DNA of 64,000 nt, from the NCBI GenBank assembly GCA_041602035.1, contig JBFIHA010000014.1, forward strand, positions 1-64,000. The letters run 5' to 3'. A model generated the notes under the pieces. That model made no database searches. It was not told the origin of the DNA and saw only the letters and a program-made list of their open reading frames with translations. Made by a program: the position numbers and the translations under genes. The stretch comes from JAOTVV01 sp041602035. Its GTDB lineage: Bacteria > Gemmatimonadota > Gemmatimonadetes > Gemmatimonadales > GWC2-71-9. This document shows positions 61,160-64,000 of this stretch, piece by piece (positions within the stretch are counted from its first letter, which is position 1; the number at the start of each line of letters is the position of its first letter).

Positions 61160-61197
61160 CCCCGAGGGCGGCACCTTCGTGCGCCTTCGGGGTTATT
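61160..61197 (+). terminator. Intrinsic terminator after the ECF/DUF4097 operon
   Basis: CCCCGAGGGCGGCAC pairs with GTGCGCCTTCGGGG (one bulged G, one G-T pair) around a CTTC loop, a long GC stem followed by TTATT. It is the clearest rho-independent terminator here. An upstream CCTCGGGG (61117-61124) can pair with CCCCGAGG (61160-61167) instead, an alternative fold. Confidence 0.72.
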
Positions 61198-61278
61198 CAT
61201 GTCGGCACGGACGGACTGGCCGGTCGTGACCGGTGCCCGTGACGGGCTCCGGGGAGAAGGGAACCGCACTCCGATGGA

Positions 61279-62559
61279 ATGATGACGCAAGGTTCGAGTG
61301 GCGCGGCTCCTCGCGCGTATCCGCGAGGACGGCCGCGCCGGCAGTCAGGCTTTTGCCGTGTCGTACGTCGCTGGACGCTCTCCATTGTCGGCGTGGCGCT
61401 GCTCGCCTGCGGAGAGCGAAGCGAGGCGCAAGAAGAGGTCAAGGTGCGCCGGATGGCCCGCGAACTCGCGTCCGAGGTGGAGCGCGCGATCGGGCTTCCC
61501 TTCCGGCAGTCCCCCACGGTGGCCGTTCGCACCAGCGACCAGGTGCGGTCGTACCTGGCCGCGAAGCTCGATCGTGATATGCCGCCGCCGGTTCTGGACG
61601 GCATGGCGGCCGGGTACCAGCTGTTCGGCCTGCTGCCGGATACGATCGATCTCCGGGCCCTCCTCCTGTCGCTCTACACGGAGCAGGTGGTCGGCTACTA
61701 CGACCCGGATTCCGCAGCGCTGTACGTCGTGGCCGGCGCCGACGCCATGACGCTGCGAATGATCCTAGCGCACGAGCTGGTCCATGCCCTGCAGGGCCAG
61801 TACCTCCCCCTCGACTCGTTGCTGGCGTCGGAACGGACCAACGACCGTCGTGTGGCGGCGCAGGCCATCCTCGAGGGTCAGGCGACGCTCGCCTCGATCG
61901 CCATGCTGATGCCGGATCGGGACGTGGGCACCATTCCAGGCTTTTGGGACAGCTATCGACAACAGCTCAAACGCCAGCATGCCCAGATGCCGGTATTCAG
62001 CTCGGCGCCGCTGCTCATCCAGGAGAGCATCGTCTTTCCCTATTTGGAGGGGGCCAACTTCGTGAGTTGGTTCCAGAGGGAATACCGGGATACGGTGCCG
62101 TTCGGTGCCAGGCTGCCGCAATCGACCGAGCACATCCTCCACTTCGATCGCTACCGCAGCGGTGACGCCCCGCTGGATCTCCGCCTCGCCAACGGCGGGC
62201 AGCCTCTCTACACGGACGTGTTGGGGGAATTCGAGACGCGGCTCTTGCTGACCGTGCTGTCTGGGAGCGAGGCCACGGGACGGGCGGGGGCACGATCCTG
62301 GGGCGGCGATCGCTACGCGGTCTACGATGCCGGTCATGGCACACGCGCCCTCGTGTGGTGGTCGGTGTGGGATGACGAGCGGGCCGCTGACCGGTTCGCG
62401 AAGCTGCTCACGCGGGTGTGGAACGCACGCGCCCGACCCGCTCGTCGGGGGGTGGTTGAGCGAATCACGGTCGACGACCGTCCCGGGGTCCGGCTGATCG
62501 ATGCTCCGGACGGGTGGACGGGTTGGAAGGTGGTGCCCGCCATCGAGTTGGTGCGATAG
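61279..62559 (+). CDS. Gluzincin-like metalloprotease lipoprotein of unknown family
   Basis: A 426-aa protein. The N-terminus is basic and then hydrophobic, ending in a lipobox (VALLACGER, Cys44), so probably a lipoprotein. A zinc motif LAHELVHALQGQ (His165, Glu166, His169) is followed 30 residues later by Glu199 in ILEGQATLA, the spacing of gluzincins. The context VGYYDPDSAALYVV before it is conserved-looking. I do not recognise a named peptidase family. ATG 61279 or 61282 is the start. Confidence 0.75.
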   Translation: MMTQGSSGAAPRAYPRGRPRRQSGFCRVVRRWTLSIVGVALLACGERSEAQEEVKVRRMARELASEVERAIGLPFRQSPTVAVRTSDQVRSYLAAKLDRDMPPPVLDGMAAGYQLFGLLPDTIDLRALLLSLYTEQVVGYYDPDSAALYVVAGADAMTLRMILAHELVHALQGQYLPLDSLLASERTNDRRVAAQAILEGQATLASIAMLMPDRDVGTIPGFWDSYRQQLKRQHAQMPVFSSAPLLIQESIVFPYLEGANFVSWFQREYRDTVPFGARLPQSTEHILHFDRYRSGDAPLDLRLANGGQPLYTDVLGEFETRLLLTVLSGSEATGRAGARSWGGDRYAVYDAGHGTRALVWWSVWDDERAADRFAKLLTRVWNARARPARRGVVERITVDDRPGVRLIDAPDGWTGWKVVPAIELVR

Positions 62560-62568
62560 GGCGTCGCG

Positions 62569-64000
62569 TTACGGGATGATCAGTGACACTCCGTAGGCGA
62601 GGGCCCCTACGAACGCGCCGAGCACGTACCCTAACCGAATGATCACGTCGAGTTCACGCTGACTGGTGGCGCGGACGATCTCCTCGATACGCTTTAGGGA
62701 GAATCCGAGGACCTTCTGCTCCACCATCGTCTGAACGTCCACTCGCGCGACGACCTCGGGGACCTGTTGCTGAATCCAGCGCCACAGGGCCGGTGCCAGC
62801 GCCGCCGAAATCCGGTCCACTTGCCCGTCGGGCAGTCGGTCGGCGAGGCGCCCAATGGGTCGATCGAGCAGGGCGCGGAGGGCCGCAGACGTGCCGTCGG
62901 CCACCCAGCCCCGGAGCCTTGGTGTGCGGGCCGCCTCGGTCAGCCATCCCGCCGCCCGCTCGGGCGGGAGATGGCGCAACAGCTCGCCCCACGTCCGCTG
63001 CTCGGCCGACTGCAACGCCACGTCGAGCCGCTCGATGGCATGTTGCCGAGTGGTGGGGTCACGGAGCGCCGCCGTGATGTAGGTCGCGGCCGTGTGCTCG
63101 ATGCCCTGCAGGCGTTCCTCACCCAGACGCTCGAGGTGTTCGGCCAGCGGACGTCGGAGAAAGCTCACCACCGCATCGTTGATGCTGCGCGCAATCTGGG
63201 AACGCATCTCCTCCTCGTCCAGGAGGGCGGCCAGGTGATCGACGCCCTCCCGTTCGAAGTTGTCCAGGAGTCGCGCGATGGTCTTCTCGGTGACCATGAG
63301 GCGCGCCACGATGCGCTCGTGGAGCAGGAGTTCCCGCACGAAGCGCTGGAACAGTTCGTGGAGCGCGCGCTGGATGCGGGCGCGCGCGCGCGCGTCCGCG
63401 AGCAACGCCGCCAAGCGGTCCAGTGCCACCGGTAGGTATCCAGCCATCTCGTGCTCGACCACTGCCACGAGGTCCTTGGGCATGCGATCGAGCAAGGGGG
63501 TCCGATCGCCACGAAGCCGTTCCGCTTGCTTGTGGAGCCAACTCCGGATCGTGGACTCGAGCTCGTCGGAGGCCACCGCGTCGGTGACCCACTGCTCCAC
63601 GCGCTCGCGAATGGCGGTTTGCCTGGCAACGGTGAGGAGTTCTCCAATGGGCCGGTCGGCGAACTCGTCGCGGGCCTTGCTGAGTAGCCGCTCTGCGGTC
63701 TCGCGGAACGCCTCCGAGCCGACGTACGCAGCGAGGGCGTCGGCCACCGACTCGGCGATGCCGTCGATCGCACCGTCGAGCTCGGTGAGCAGCCCCGGCG
63801 GCAGCTCGTCACGCAACGAACCCCGTTCGGTGTCGAGGACGGCGGTTACGAAGTGGTGCACAGCGCCGTCGAAGGCTTCACGCATCCCGGGGGCGCTCAA
63901 CTGCTGGGCGAGATCCTCCGCGGTGAGGAGGCGCTCCCCGACGGTGCGTCCGATGGTTTTGGCCAGCCGCGGCTTGTTCTTGGGGATCGCGCCGTGAAAC
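62569..64000 (-). CDS. DUF445 family membrane-associated protein (5' end outside window)
   Basis: A long helical protein open to the right edge. Reading on the minus strand, the first visible residues FHGAIPKNKPRLAKTIGRT belong to the conserved start of DUF445 (YheB-like) and precede the TTG at 63900, so that codon is not the start. The middle is amphipathic helix rich in Arg/Glu/Ala; the C-terminus has a membrane helix (LGYVLGAFVGALAYGVSLII). Function unknown. An alternating GC run in the gene encodes Ala-Arg repeats. Confidence 0.85.
   Translation of the reverse strand, partial: FHGAIPKNKPRLAKTIGRTVGERLLTAEDLAQQLSAPGMREAFDGAVHHFVTAVLDTERGSLRDELPPGLLTELDGAIDGIAESVADALAAYVGSEAFRETAERLLSKARDEFADRPIGELLTVARQTAIRERVEQWVTDAVASDELESTIRSWLHKQAERLRGDRTPLLDRMPKDLVAVVEHEMAGYLPVALDRLAALLADARARARIQRALHELFQRFVRELLLHERIVARLMVTEKTIARLLDNFEREGVDHLAALLDEEEMRSQIARSINDAVVSFLRRPLAEHLERLGEERLQGIEHTAATYITAALRDPTTRQHAIERLDVALQSAEQRTWGELLRHLPPERAAGWLTEAARTPRLRGWVADGTSAALRALLDRPIGRLADRLPDGQVDRISAALAPALWRWIQQQVPEVVARVDVQTMVEQKVLGFSLKRIEEIVRATSQRELDVIIRLGYVLGAFVGALAYGVSLIIP

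Noticed and set aside
61117..61192. tRNA-like segment with a TTCGACCCC stretch
   Set aside because: No matching acceptor stem or anticodon arm; it folds better as hairpins and a terminator.
63376..63403. Alternating GC run as a possible Z-DNA or microsatellite element
   Set aside because: It is inside the DUF445 gene and explained by Ala-Arg codons of an amphipathic helix.
1..64000. CRISPR arrays, insertion sequences, prophage or integrase genes
   Set aside because: No regularly spaced repeats, transposase or integrase motifs were found.

Overview
This 64 kb window is high-GC bacterial chromosome from a Gram-negative (diderm) organism. It carries outer-membrane beta-barrels, several lipoproteins and a caa3-type oxidase. 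Gene style (many GTG starts, 4-nt ATGA/GTGA overlaps, ECF sigma cassettes, UPF0182 and DUF4097 proteins, abundant exported hydrolases) fits a Gemmatimonadota-like lineage. That assignment is an inference from gene content, not proven by a marker gene here. I see no insertion sequences, phage genes, CRISPR array or rRNA. No stretch above 300 bases lacks a gene.

Layout. (1) 1-271: the end of an unidentified gene and tRNA-Leu(TAG) on the minus strand. (2) 409-9775: a seven-gene plus-strand operon for complete reductive pyrimidine catabolism: semialdehyde dehydrogenase, beta-ureidopropionase, dihydropyrimidinase, aminotransferase, NCS1 permease, PreT, PreA. It is preceded by a promoter overlapped by two 12-bp direct repeats. 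(3) 9797-12595 (minus): ECF sigma factor, cysteine-free anti-sigma, YbjQ protein and an exported alpha/beta hydrolase. (4) 12799-16531: a lipoprotein metallophosphoesterase followed by an outer-membrane barrel whose N-terminal half carries kinase-like motifs. (5) 16571-20375: UPF0182 membrane protein and FabH. (6) 20344-30876 (minus): a long run of hydrolases and membrane proteins (spermidine-synthase-like membrane protein, exported PCMT, esterase, EEP nuclease family, D-aminoacylase, amidase, TonB-C-like protein, DUF302). (7) 30963-35839: caa3 cytochrome oxidase operon plus heme O synthase. (8) 35991-40548: HtrA, DnaK, rhomboid. (9) 40657-48755: full Pho module (phoB, phoR, pstS, OprP-like porin, pstC, pstA, pstB, phoU) with a Pho-box-like repeat and a terminator. 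(10) 48842-52148: purine nucleoside salvage (adenosine deaminase, CNT transporter, PNP). (11) 52262-58066: M48 protease, small membrane protein, HAD 5'-nucleotidase, ThiD, rRNA methyltransferase, prepilin peptidase. (12) 58154-61197: ECF sigma, zinc-finger anti-sigma, two DUF4097 beta-solenoid proteins and a terminator. (13) 61279-64000: a gluzincin-like lipoprotein and a DUF445 protein cut by the window edge.

Themes. Nucleobase and nucleoside use recurs (pyrimidine degradation, purine salvage, 5'-nucleotidase) next to phosphate acquisition, which suggests an organism that scavenges nucleic-acid breakdown products. The most unusual locus is the metallophosphoesterase plus kinase-like/beta-barrel pair at 12.8-16.5 kb, a possible cell-surface phosphorylation system.
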